Origin: UBA1845 sp002338715
GTDB lineage: Bacteria; Planctomycetota; Phycisphaerae; UBA1845
Assembly (NCBI GenBank): GCA_035344155.1
Contig: DAORAL010000013.1
Span: 1 to 64,000 of the forward strand
Direction of reading: 5' to 3'
Length of the DNA stretch: 64,000 nt
Within the stretch, counting starts at the first letter, position 1. Each line of letters begins with the position of its first letter. Below, piece after piece: positions 34,740 through 42,888 of this stretch. The notes below the pieces were generated by a model. The model had not been told where the DNA came from, did no database searches, and was given only the letters and a program-made list of their open reading frames with translations. Both the position numbers and the translations under genes were made by a program.

Positions 34740-36431
34740 CTAGTCGTCCAGTGGGTCTTTGGGCTCACCGCCCAGTCCGCGGATGGTGGCTTCCAGCAGT
34801 CGTCGGGCGGGCGGCATGTCGCAGTTGGCTTCGGCTTCGATCAAGGTTGGTAAATCCGCTTGCACGGCAACCCTCGAAACGGCGTTGGCAGCCCTGACCT
34901 GCACCTGTTCGTGATCGTCGTCATCGATCAACTTGAGCAGCGTCCGCAGCAGCGCGGTGTGCTTGGGATCGTCGGGATTGGTGCAGACTTCGGCGGCCAT
35001 GCATGCGCGGATACGCACATTGCGATCGTCGTCCCCAAGCAACGTGATGAGCAGCGTTCCATCTGCTTTCGGTTCGCGGCGTTCGGCCAACCCATAGGTC
35101 GCCCAAGCCCGGACGGTCGCTTCCGGATCGCGGGTCAGTTCGATCACCCGATCGCCGAATTTCGGTTCCCGCCCAAACGCAATGGCAAAACCGGCCATCG
35201 CCCGAATATTGGATTCATCCGAACGTGTCAGGTTCAACAATGCATTGCCGTTGGACTCCGCAATCTCGCGATAGGTCGACCGAATCGGTTCGAGCTTTTC
35301 AACTTCGTTGCGGTGGGCGACACCCTGCCACCGTCGCACCAGCGCGACGAGCATCTCCACGAGTTGCCCATCGCTCAACTCGCTGATCGTGCGGTCTTCC
35401 AACTCCGCCCGATCGAGAATGTCCTTGGCCACCGGCAGCCACAGACTGTCGGGATGATCCTTGATATATGCCTTCAACTTGTCTTTTGACTCATCGTCGC
35501 CGAGTTGCAGCGCGTCGCGGGCCATGTCGGAAAGGGGTTGAATCTGCCCCGCCGATTCCGCAAGTTCCTCGCCGCGCAGGCGTTGTCGTTCGGCGATCTT
35601 GAGGCTGACTTCAAATTCAAGTTCGCGGCGTTCTGCGGGTGGACCATATTCGAGTACGACGCGCGAATCGACCGATTCCAAACTTCGCCGCGACACCCGC
35701 CACCGCCACTCACCGCGTGCCGACTTGATGTCAGCCACCCCGTCAAACTCGCCGGCCAACTTGCCTTTAAACTCGAACGAACCGACAGCTTGGCGCTCCG
35801 CCCGCGCTCCGACCAGTTCGGCGTATCGATGGCTCCAAGCGCCTTCCAATTCGGAGCGCTTCGACGGCGTTTGCCATTCCGCGCTGGGTTCGATGATCTG
35901 ATCGGGCCAATGGGCGAAATCCAGCGCCAAAAGCATCGCCGCCCTCTGCACGCGCGAACCGCCCACAGCCACGGCGTCGGCATTTTCGGCGTCGATCTCA
36001 CCAACATGAAGCTGCACGGATCGCGGTGGAAGACCCACCATCTTCGGATGCGGAACATCGGCGACGGGTTGACCACCGCGGGTGTACGACGTGATCACCG
36101 GATCATCCAACTGCATCATCCAGACGCGCGAGGCGACTTTCGGACGGGCATCGGCGGTCGGCAGCACGAGCAGGCGCAGTCGGCCGGTCTGCTCAAAGAT
36201 AATTTCTTCATCATGGCGACGGTGTGGCGTGCGCCGCGTTCCGCGCACGAGAACGTCGTAAAGTTCACAAGCGCCTTGCGTTACGTCGTTGCGCAGGCGA
36301 ATGTCTCCGCCATGGGCGTGCGCTGAATGGAGCGATTGAAACGTTTGCGTGGAAGGAAGGAGCAGTGACAGCGCAACCGCGGCCAGCACCTTCGCGATGA
36401 GGCCTTGGTTATGCCGATTCCGCATCATCAT
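34740..36431 (-). CDS. Secreted HEAT-repeat protein, function unknown
   Basis: 563 aa. A signal peptide (about 1-40) is followed by a beta-rich region of unknown type (about 45-290) with WRWRVSRRSLESVDSRVVLEYG, and HEAT/armadillo-like helical repeats (about 395-560): ESNIRAMAGFAIAF, EATVRAWATYGLAER, DRNVRIRACMAAEV and HEQVQVRAANAVSRV. HEAT arrays mediate protein binding. The start overlaps the lgt stop by 23 nt (alternative ATGs at 36428 and 36425), so it is probably co-transcribed with lgt. Confidence 0.7.
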   Translation of the reverse strand: MMMRNRHNQGLIAKVLAAVALSLLLPSTQTFQSLHSAHAHGGDIRLRNDVTQGACELYDVLVRGTRRTPHRRHDEEIIFEQTGRLRLLVLPTADARPKVASRVWMMQLDDPVITSYTRGGQPVADVPHPKMVGLPPRSVQLHVGEIDAENADAVAVGGSRVQRAAMLLALDFAHWPDQIIEPSAEWQTPSKRSELEGAWSHRYAELVGARAERQAVGSFEFKGKLAGEFDGVADIKSARGEWRWRVSRRSLESVDSRVVLEYGPPAERRELEFEVSLKIAERQRLRGEELAESAGQIQPLSDMARDALQLGDDESKDKLKAYIKDHPDSLWLPVAKDILDRAELEDRTISELSDGQLVEMLVALVRRWQGVAHRNEVEKLEPIRSTYREIAESNGNALLNLTRSDESNIRAMAGFAIAFGREPKFGDRVIELTRDPEATVRAWATYGLAERREPKADGTLLITLLGDDDRNVRIRACMAAEVCTNPDDPKHTALLRTLLKLIDDDDHEQVQVRAANAVSRVAVQADLPTLIEAEANCDMPPARRLLEATIRGLGGEPKDPLDD

Positions 36432-37623
36432 CTTCTAACGGCGGTGGAACAAACGGGACGGCTTTGGGTGAACGCAGCGGCGACTTGTAAATATAGATCA
36501 TGTACGCCACGCCAAAGAGGAACATCCCGACGCTGACCGCCTGCGAAATCGTCAAGCCAGCCGAGTCGTGCGGGTTGTCGACGCGCACGTACTCGAGAAT
36601 GATCCGCGTGATCGGATAAATCAGGATCATCGTCCCGAAGACGACGCCGTGCCGCTTGCGATGGTTGGCGATTTCCAACAGCAGCCAGCTCAATAGAAAC
36701 GCGTTGATCACCGCATAAATCTGCGCAGGGTGGACCAACTCCGATCGATGGTGATGGGTCAGGTCTTCCAACTCGGAGACCGTGATGGGCCGACTCGGAT
36801 CAATTCGGGATGGAAACTTCTGGGCATAATTGAGCGCCCCATACATCTGCGATTCGCGCTTCCATTTCTCCGCGAGACCCTTTTGCTCCTTTTCCAGTTC
36901 GGCGATCTTTTCGGCAGCCACACCAAGCGCCTTGGCTTCTTCGATTTCACGCTCAAGTTGGCGAATCTCAGCCGCAAGCCCATCGCGCTCTTCCGGGGGC
37001 ATTTCGATCAGGGGACGCGGCAGCAGGTACGGCTGACTCACGCGTCCGGGGATACTGACGATCAATTCCGCGGGAACCGTCGTCTGGCGATTTTCCCATT
37101 GGCGAATTTCTGCCGGGCTGCCATATGGAAACGTGATGCCCCAGGGCACCGTCGCGGCTCCGTTCGGCGCAACGCACATCCCGCCCCAGCAGCAACCGTT
37201 CAGCAAACACCCGATGCGGCCAAACGCGAGGCCCCATGCCGCGCCGGGAAAAAGAATGTCCAGATACATCCGCACCGACACGCGCTTCATCGCGAGATAC
37301 GTGACCGTTCCGATCGCCGCACAGATAAGCCCGCCGTAGTACTCGAGTCCGCCGCTGGTCATGTTGAGGGCAGCCATGATCGGGTTGGGCTGGTTGGCGA
37401 AGCTCGTTTCCCAATAATGCAAAACGAAGAACAAACGCCCGCCACCGACGCCGCAAAGCAGCGAGACGAAACCGACGTTCAGGATGATGTCTGGGTCGGC
37501 TTTAACGTGTTCGGCCCGACGCATGCACAGCCACACGCCGGTCAAAAACCCCAGCGTCAGCATGGCCCCGTAACTTTTGACGGGCATGTCGACGAACGGA
37601 ATGGTGAATAGTTCTGGATACAT
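36409..37623 (-). CDS. lgt: Prolipoprotein diacylglyceryl transferase with coiled-coil insertion
   Basis: 404 aa against the usual 260-290. It transfers diacylglycerol to the lipobox cysteine in the inner membrane. Family signatures are GGLEYYGGLI, FGRIGCLLNGCCWG (136-146) and HPAQIYAVINAFL (298 on). Between these last two lies an insertion of about 110 residues: a segment around 170-205 and a Glu/Lys-rich coiled coil at about 208-258. The inserted loop would be outside the membrane. A lipoprotein-rich genome (several lipoproteins are in this window) fits its presence. Confidence 0.92.
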   Translation of the reverse strand: MYPELFTIPFVDMPVKSYGAMLTLGFLTGVWLCMRRAEHVKADPDIILNVGFVSLLCGVGGGRLFFVLHYWETSFANQPNPIMAALNMTSGGLEYYGGLICAAIGTVTYLAMKRVSVRMYLDILFPGAAWGLAFGRIGCLLNGCCWGGMCVAPNGAATVPWGITFPYGSPAEIRQWENRQTTVPAELIVSIPGRVSQPYLLPRPLIEMPPEERDGLAAEIRQLEREIEEAKALGVAAEKIAELEKEQKGLAEKWKRESQMYGALNYAQKFPSRIDPSRPITVSELEDLTHHHRSELVHPAQIYAVINAFLLSWLLLEIANHRKRHGVVFGTMILIYPITRIILEYVRVDNPHDSAGLTISQAVSVGMFLFGVAYMIYIYKSPLRSPKAVPFVPPPLEDDDAESA

Positions 37624-37680
37624 AGATCGCTAGTTTGAATGACGTTGAAAGAGGCCAACGCCTCTAGGTGATGTTGCAAT

Positions 37681-37701
37681 GTAGGGTGGGCCGTGCCCAC
37701 C
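37681..37701 (+). repeat. Solo REP palindrome with GTAG head
   Basis: GTAG (37681-37684) followed by GGTGGGC-CGT-GCCCACC (37685-37701; the G of GTAG is followed directly by the stem), identical in the core to the copies flanking the transposase gene at 47.7 kb. It lies between panC and lgt. Confidence 0.8.
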
Positions 37702-37721
37702 GTCGTTTCGCTCGCCGCATC

Positions 37722-38588
37722 CTAGCGGGCGGGTGCGGGTGCGTCTACCGCCACGTTGTCGATCAGCCGCGTCTCGCCATAAAAAGCCGCGACGCAGATT
37801 CGCGCCGGCCGATCGATTCTGGCAAGTGAATCAAGGGTGATCGCATCAACGATCTCGACGTAATCAATCCGATCAGCGCCGCTTGTTTCAATCTGGTGAC
37901 GAATGTTCTGGACCAGGTTGGCCGCATCGGTGTGGCCCGCCTTCACCGACTCAACGGCACCAGCCAGACTCGCGTGGATCGATGTCGCGGCTTCTCTTTG
38001 CTCTGCTGACAGAAACTGGTTGCGACTCGATATCGCCAGTCCATCCGCTTCGCGACACGTCGCACACGGCACAATCTCGACGGGGATCGAAAGGTCAGCC
38101 ACCATCTCCCGCACGATCATGAGCTGCTGATAATCCTTCTCACCAAAGAACGCGCGATCGGGCCCGACGATGCCGAAGAGCTTCGCAACAACCGTGCACA
38201 CGCCATCGAAATGATTCGTACGCGAGCGGCCACACAGACAATTCGATAATTTTTCCACATGAACGCGGGTCTTGAATCGCGTGCGGTCGCCATACATCTC
38301 CGAGACACTCGGACAAAAAACGAGGTCGGCCCCGCGCTGCTCGCAACCCGCCAGGTCCGCATCCAGGGTGGCAGGGTATCGGTCAAGATCCTCAGCCGGT
38401 CCAAACTGAAGCGGGTTGACGAAGATACTCACAACGACGATGTCGCACTCGGCGCGGGCCCGTTCGATCAACGCCCAATGTCCGGCATGCAGCGCCCCCA
38501 TCGTCGGCACGAATCCGATCGACCGCCCATCCCGCCGGGCGGCATCGAGCGATTTGCGGACGTCCTGAATGGTATGGGCAATGGTCAT
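37722..38588 (-). CDS. panC: Pantothenate synthetase
   Basis: 288 aa, typical length. It joins pantoate and beta-alanine with ATP. The N-terminal PTMGALHAGH carries the HxGH nucleotide-binding motif, FVNPLQFGPAEDL the pantoate site and FFGEKDYQQLM the KMSKS-equivalent region, with SSRNQFLSAEQR later. ATG 38588 (MTIAHTIQDVRK) fits the family start. The gene diverges from the ECF sigma factor gene. A REP palindrome sits between its stop and lgt. Confidence 0.95.
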   Translation of the reverse strand: MTIAHTIQDVRKSLDAARRDGRSIGFVPTMGALHAGHWALIERARAECDIVVVSIFVNPLQFGPAEDLDRYPATLDADLAGCEQRGADLVFCPSVSEMYGDRTRFKTRVHVEKLSNCLCGRSRTNHFDGVCTVVAKLFGIVGPDRAFFGEKDYQQLMIVREMVADLSIPVEIVPCATCREADGLAISSRNQFLSAEQREAATSIHASLAGAVESVKAGHTDAANLVQNIRHQIETSGADRIDYVEIVDAITLDSLARIDRPARICVAAFYGETRLIDNVAVDAPAPAR

Positions 38589-38690
38589 GGGCTCGATTCG
38601 GCGTTGCGATCCAGCAAACGATGCGAGCATCCTATTCGCAGATTCAGCCAAGACAACAACACGGCCCCATTTGCCCCCGCGCAAATCGCG

Positions 38691-38719
38691 TTGACACCCT
38701 CCTATCGGGCTCATATCGT
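38691..38719 (+). promoter_or_regulatory. Sigma70-type promoter for the ECF sigma factor gene
   Basis: Consensus TTGACA (38691-38696), a 17-nt spacer and TATCGT (38714-38719). The predicted transcription start is near 38726, about 43 nt before the proposed GTG start. Confidence 0.6.
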
Positions 38720-38768
38720 CGCCGGCGGAAAATTCATCCCGTTTGCACTAACCCAACCCGTCCTACCG

Positions 38769-39419
38769 GTGTCTATTCCATTGGAAGACTCAAAGCGTCA
38801 GGTAAACCCGGATTCACTGGATCAATCGGAATTGATCGAACCCGCCGAGCAGGACGCTCAGTGGGTCATCGCCACCCGATCAGGCGACCTTGGCGCTTAT
38901 GACAAGCTGGTGGAGCGACATCGGCGGCAGGCGGTTTCTGTGGCGTTTCGGCTGCTCAACCGCATCGAAGATGCTTCCGACGTGGCTCAGGATGCCTTCG
39001 TGCGGGCGTATCAAAATCTGGAAAAGCTCGACGAACCGAGCAAGTTTGCCGGCTGGCTGATGCGGATCGTGACCAACCTGTCGCTGAACTTTCGAAAATC
39101 GCGGGCACAACATCAGATGGCCGACGTCGACGACACGCTCAAGTTCGATGCAGCCCCCCGCGATCCGACCGGTGCGAAGATGATCACTGCGGCGGCTGAC
39201 GACTCGTTGTCTCAGCAGGAACTCAAGCGGGTGGTCCGCAAAGCGATCGACGACCTTCCGGAAAAACAGCGCACCGCACTAACGCTTTTCGCCCTCGAAG
39301 GACGATCGCAAAAGGAAGTGGCTGACATCATGGAATGCTCGATCGAACTCGTGAAATGGAACGTCTTTCAAGCGCGTAAGAAACTGCGGACGATGCTGGC
39401 CGACTATGTTGAAGGTTAA
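38769..39419 (+). CDS. ECF-type RNA polymerase sigma factor
   Basis: About 216 aa from GTG 38769 (TTG 38781 is also possible). Region 2 includes DLGAYDKLVERH and DASDVAQDAFVRAYQNL, and region 4 has DLPEKQRTALTLF and the HTH SQKEVADIMECSIELVKWNVFQARKKL. Regions 1.1 and 3 are missing, which defines the ECF group. The ORF is open much further upstream, but that part overlaps panC antisense and has no sigma content. The next gene, 9 nt downstream, encodes a likely anti-sigma factor. Confidence 0.88.
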   Translation: MSIPLEDSKRQVNPDSLDQSELIEPAEQDAQWVIATRSGDLGAYDKLVERHRRQAVSVAFRLLNRIEDASDVAQDAFVRAYQNLEKLDEPSKFAGWLMRIVTNLSLNFRKSRAQHQMADVDDTLKFDAAPRDPTGAKMITAAADDSLSQQELKRVVRKAIDDLPEKQRTALTLFALEGRSQKEVADIMECSIELVKWNVFQARKKLRTMLADYVEG

Positions 39420-39428
39420 CGACGACCA

Positions 39429-39992
39429 ATGAACGCCAATTCAAACCAACCCAATGACGACACGATTCGCCAACTGAGCGAATACGTGGATGGCACGCTC
39501 GATCCGAAGGCGGCTGTCGAGTTAATGCAGCGAGTCGCGACGGACCGCGCCCTGCAAAAAGAACTCGAAGCGCTGCGAGCGGCTGACGCTTTGATCAAAA
39601 CGAATCAGGAAGAATTGCCCGAAATCGACTGGGATTCGTTCTCAAACTCGGTACGCAAACGGATCGAGAAATCATCGAAGAATCAAAAGTCGCGTTCGCG
39701 CAATCTGATCTTTCCGATTTGGCGGCCGTTGGCAGCCGCTGCGATTTTGGCGATGTCGTTTACTGCGTTTTTGATGGTCGATCGGAATACCAATGCACCG
39801 ACGACGACACTTTCAAATGCCGGTGTAAGTGTTTCGGTCGAGCGACCCGCGGCTGACGGGCATGAATCGCATGGACAGGTTGTCGCGTCGGTCTCGCGCG
39901 ACCGCCCTGCCGACTTGGCTATGATCGATTCGGAATTCGTCGGACCGCCGTACCGTGAGCGATCCATTCTGGTAGCCACCGGTTTGAACTAG
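39429..39992 (+). CDS. Putative membrane-bound anti-sigma factor
   Basis: 187 aa. The N-terminal part (TIRQLSEYVDGTLDPKAAVEL) resembles the anti-sigma domain that grips ECF factors, although no HxxxCxxC zinc motif is present. One transmembrane helix (about 98-115) is followed by a periplasmic tail of about 70 residues. Topology and position right after the sigma gene support an anti-sigma role (inference). Its periplasmic tail could receive a signal from the following secretin/STN-like protein. Confidence 0.65.
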   Translation: MNANSNQPNDDTIRQLSEYVDGTLDPKAAVELMQRVATDRALQKELEALRAADALIKTNQEELPEIDWDSFSNSVRKRIEKSSKNQKSRSRNLIFPIWRPLAAAAILAMSFTAFLMVDRNTNAPTTTLSNAGVSVSVERPAADGHESHGQVVASVSRDRPADLAMIDSEFVGPPYRERSILVATGLN

Positions 39993-40049
39993 CCCAACAT
40001 TCGAAACACACTTTCAACGCAAATGATTATGAACATCTCAGGACCAACC

Positions 40050-41153
40050 ATGCGACGAATGATTCTGCTTCTTCTACCATTTTGCCTGTCTGTCGGCGCC
40101 CGAGCGGCTGGCCCGACGATCGCCGAACAACTCGATGCCGGATTGACCATTCGCCTCGAAGAAATGCCCATTGTCGATGCGTTCAAGCAGCTAGCCGCAA
40201 GCGCCGAAATCAACATCGCAGTCTCGGACGAAGCGATCAAGGCGCTGCCCTATGGCGATCGCACCAAAATCACGATTGTCCTAAGCGACGCGACGGTGCG
40301 CATGGGGCTGGATGCAATCTCCAATCAACTTGCCCTCACGTACGACGTGTCGGGCGAATCGGTGGTGGTGCAACCGATGCCAGCCCTTCGTCGAATTGGT
40401 CGGACCGCATCATGGAATGAAATCGACACGCTGACCCAACTTCATGCGTCGGACTGGTCCGATACCGATGCCGTCAAACAACACCTGTCCGATCGCCTGC
40501 GGTTTCGCGGTATTGACGGCGACTTCGAGACGAATTGGAAGAAGTTGCAAAGCGCGATCAATCCCAAACGCGAAGGCCCGATCGACGCAGCATTGACGGA
40601 AGGGTGCGACGCCTGCGGCTGGACGTGGTATCCGGAAGGGAAGCAAGTCGTCGTGTTGCCCTTGAAAGAACAGGTCGCCCGACAACTCGAGCGCATCATC
40701 TCCATCAAGCATTACGGCGAAGCGTTGGCCAGCATTTTGCAGGACCTGTCGCGGTTGGCTGGCGTGCCCATCGAAATGAAAGGAAGCGCCGCATCCACGC
40801 TCCCGCTCGAAGTCAAAGAGAGTTTCACCCTGGTAGCCGACGGCGTCAGCGTTCGCGAAGCCATCGCACAAATCACGTTGGCCGCCGACCTCGATCACGT
40901 CATCCGCGATGACAAAGTCATCCTCGTCCGCAGCGATCGCGTCGGACCGCCAACCGAAAGGCGAAGATGGAACAACGCCATTGTCGGCGCTGTCCGCGTC
41001 CCCAGCCAGGATGGCGGATTCACCTACGACTGGTTCATCCGCGAGTCCGACCTGACCCCCGAAGAAAACGCCAAGCGCGAACTGCAAGTCAAAGAAGCAA
41101 TCGAAGCGATGAAGAAGGACTTGGCCAAGGTGACCCTGCCAGAGGAAAACTAA
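40050..41153 (+). CDS. Exported protein with two STN/secretin-N-like domains
   Basis: About 367 aa. A signal peptide (MRRMILLLLPFCLSVGARA) starts it; AGGA lies before ATG 40050. Two similar modules are seen: DAFKQLAASAEINIAVSDEA with VRMGLDAISNQLALTYDVS (about 35-115), and LASILQDLSRLAGVPIEM with VREAIAQITLAADLDHVI (about 230-310). This matches the STN / secretin-N fold that signals from outer membrane receptors to anti-sigma factors or builds secretins. No secretin barrel follows. It lies 57 nt after the putative anti-sigma gene. Confidence 0.65.
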   Translation: MRRMILLLLPFCLSVGARAAGPTIAEQLDAGLTIRLEEMPIVDAFKQLAASAEINIAVSDEAIKALPYGDRTKITIVLSDATVRMGLDAISNQLALTYDVSGESVVVQPMPALRRIGRTASWNEIDTLTQLHASDWSDTDAVKQHLSDRLRFRGIDGDFETNWKKLQSAINPKREGPIDAALTEGCDACGWTWYPEGKQVVVLPLKEQVARQLERIISIKHYGEALASILQDLSRLAGVPIEMKGSAASTLPLEVKESFTLVADGVSVREAIAQITLAADLDHVIRDDKVILVRSDRVGPPTERRRWNNAIVGAVRVPSQDGGFTYDWFIRESDLTPEENAKRELQVKEAIEAMKKDLAKVTLPEEN

Positions 41154-41190
41154 ATCGCAGGAAACTCAATCGCAATCGTCGCGACATCAA

Positions 41191-41345
41191 CCGTCATTCC
41201 CGCGCAAGCTCCGTCATTCCCGCGCAGGCGGGAATCCAGGGGTAAATCAAAGTCAATCAAGGTGAGTACCAGCCCCGCACCACAAAATGCAGCCGAGCAG
41301 AACGCGAAGCGTGGATTGCGATCGCTACAAGACATCGCCGCAAGA
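41191..41345 (+). repeat. Dispersed repeat element carrying the ATTCCC hairpin, copy 3
   Basis: A half arm CCGTCATTCCCGCGCAAGCT (41191-41210) precedes a full arm starting CCGTCATTCCCGCGCAGGCG (41211 to about 41240). The following about 105 nt align with the reverse complement of 34571-34680. The element lies between the convergent STN-like gene and accA, where no gene is coded. Confidence 0.65.
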
Positions 41346-41402
41346 ACACCGGCGCGCACAATGGGCGCGCCAACATTCGCGGCGGATTTATCGGTGCGAA
41401 AA

Positions 41403-42533
41403 CTATACCGTGGTTTGTGACGGCCGCTTCATTCCGTGCATCGGACGGGCGGGCGATTTGACGGTGATCTTTCCATCCGCCTTGGCTCGCGATTGAGTCT
41501 TTTCATCGGTGACTGGGGCTTTGGCGTTGTCAGCCGCTTTCTCGAAGAAGCTGCCCAAACCGCGGATGCGCTCGTAGCGCTTGCGAAGCAATGTGTCGAC
41601 CTTGTAGCGCTTCAATTCGCGAAGTGAATCGGTGAAGTATTTTTCGAGACTCGCGATCGTACCGGCTGGGTCGCGATGAGCGCCGCCCAACGGCTCCTTG
41701 ATCACCGAATCGATGATGTTCAAACGCATCAGGTCCTTGGCCGTCAGCTTCAACGACTCTGCCGCCAACTTGCGCTGTTCACCGGTGCGCCACAGGATCG
41801 CGGCGCAACCTTCCGGCGAAATCACAGAATAGAATGAATGCTCAAACATCGCGACGCGGTCACCCACGCCAATACCAAGGGCACCACCGCTACCGCCTTC
41901 ACCGATCACGCAGCAAACGATCGGCGTCTTCAGACGCGACATCTCGCGAAGGTTCACCGCGATGGCGGAACTGATCCCGCGCTCTTCCGCACCGATACCC
42001 GGGAACGCGCCCTGCGTATCAATCATGCAGACGACGGGCAAACCGAATTTCTCAGCCATCTCCATCGCGCGAAGTGCTTTGCGATAACCTTCGGGGTGGG
42101 CGCAGCCGAAATTGCACGCGATGCGCTCGGTGGTGTCGCGGCCTTTGTTGTGACCGATGACCATGACCTTGTGCGGACCGATGCGGCCAAAGCCGGTGAT
42201 GATGGCTTTGTCGTCACCGTACAACCGGTCGCCGTGGATCTCGCAGAAGTCGCGAACCATCGTGCCGAGGTAATGCGGCGCGAGGGGGCGCTGTGGGTGC
42301 CTTGCGACGAGGACCGTCTCCCATGCCGTCAGGTGGGAATACAAACGCTTGGTCATCTGCTTGAGACGCTGACGCAGTTCTTTCAGGTCGGCGGAGAAGT
42401 CCCGCCCCCCTTCGATCTGGTCGCGCTCCAGTTGCTCGATTTCCAACTGGATGCGGTAAAGGGGCTTCTCAAATTCCAGATAGCTGGCCGCGTTGCCTGA
42501 CGCCAGTGGCGCGTCGATCGTCGTATTGCTCAT
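41403..42533 (-). CDS. accA: Acetyl-CoA carboxylase carboxyltransferase subunit alpha
   Basis: 376 aa. With AccD it transfers carboxyl from carboxybiotin to acetyl-CoA for fatty acid synthesis. It starts with a coiled part (LEFEKPLYRIQLEIEQLERD), then YLGTMVRDFCEIHGDRLYGDD, VMVIGHNKGRDT and the crotonase-fold GEGGSGGALGIGVGD. The last about 60 residues form a Lys/Arg-rich tail not found in the 320-aa E. coli enzyme. accD is 11 kb away; accB and accC are not in the window. Confidence 0.96.
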   Translation of the reverse strand: MSNTTIDAPLASGNAASYLEFEKPLYRIQLEIEQLERDQIEGGRDFSADLKELRQRLKQMTKRLYSHLTAWETVLVARHPQRPLAPHYLGTMVRDFCEIHGDRLYGDDKAIITGFGRIGPHKVMVIGHNKGRDTTERIACNFGCAHPEGYRKALRAMEMAEKFGLPVVCMIDTQGAFPGIGAEERGISSAIAVNLREMSRLKTPIVCCVIGEGGSGGALGIGVGDRVAMFEHSFYSVISPEGCAAILWRTGEQRKLAAESLKLTAKDLMRLNIIDSVIKEPLGGAHRDPAGTIASLEKYFTDSLRELKRYKVDTLLRKRYERIRGLGSFFEKAADNAKAPVTDEKTQSRAKADGKITVKSPARPMHGMKRPSQTTV

Positions 42534-42888
42534 ATTGATTTTCTCAGCCGAAGGTCGGTTCGGAACCGGAGCCCGGGACCTTGGGAAAGTTTGCTCACCA
42601 AGGAGGGAAGCATAGCATGCTCAAAGGATACCTCAAGGAAATACCCACGGGCCCATCAAAACGTTGCAGCCGATAACCCTAAAATCGTCGCAAAATCATA
42701 AGTACAGGTGAAAACTAACGTTACCGCTAGCTGACATCGGCCAACCCCCTCCGATTTGTTCAGCCAAATAAGTCAACTTCCACGTCACACGTGTAACAAG
42801 TTGTTACCGCCGCCTTCGCATTGCAGAAATCCGGGAAATCAAGACGCACTTCAACCCGGTCCCCGCCGTCTCCGACCGACCACCCAGC
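42534..42888. promoter_or_regulatory. Intergenic region upstream of accA
   Basis: 355 nt without a gene, between the accA start and the 3' end of the RND pump gene. A candidate accA promoter on the minus strand is TTGAGG (42636-42631), 16 nt, TATGCT (42614-42609). The remainder shows no ORF with family features and no clear terminator. Confidence 0.4.

Noticed and set aside
34428..34740. tRNA-Asp as an integration site of a genomic island
   Set aside because: No integrase and no direct repeat of the tRNA 3' end were found; the adjacent repeat belongs to the ATTCCC family.
38259..38768. Upstream extension of the sigma factor frame
   Set aside because: Overlaps panC on the other strand and carries no sigma sequence; a sigma70-type promoter lies inside it at 38691.
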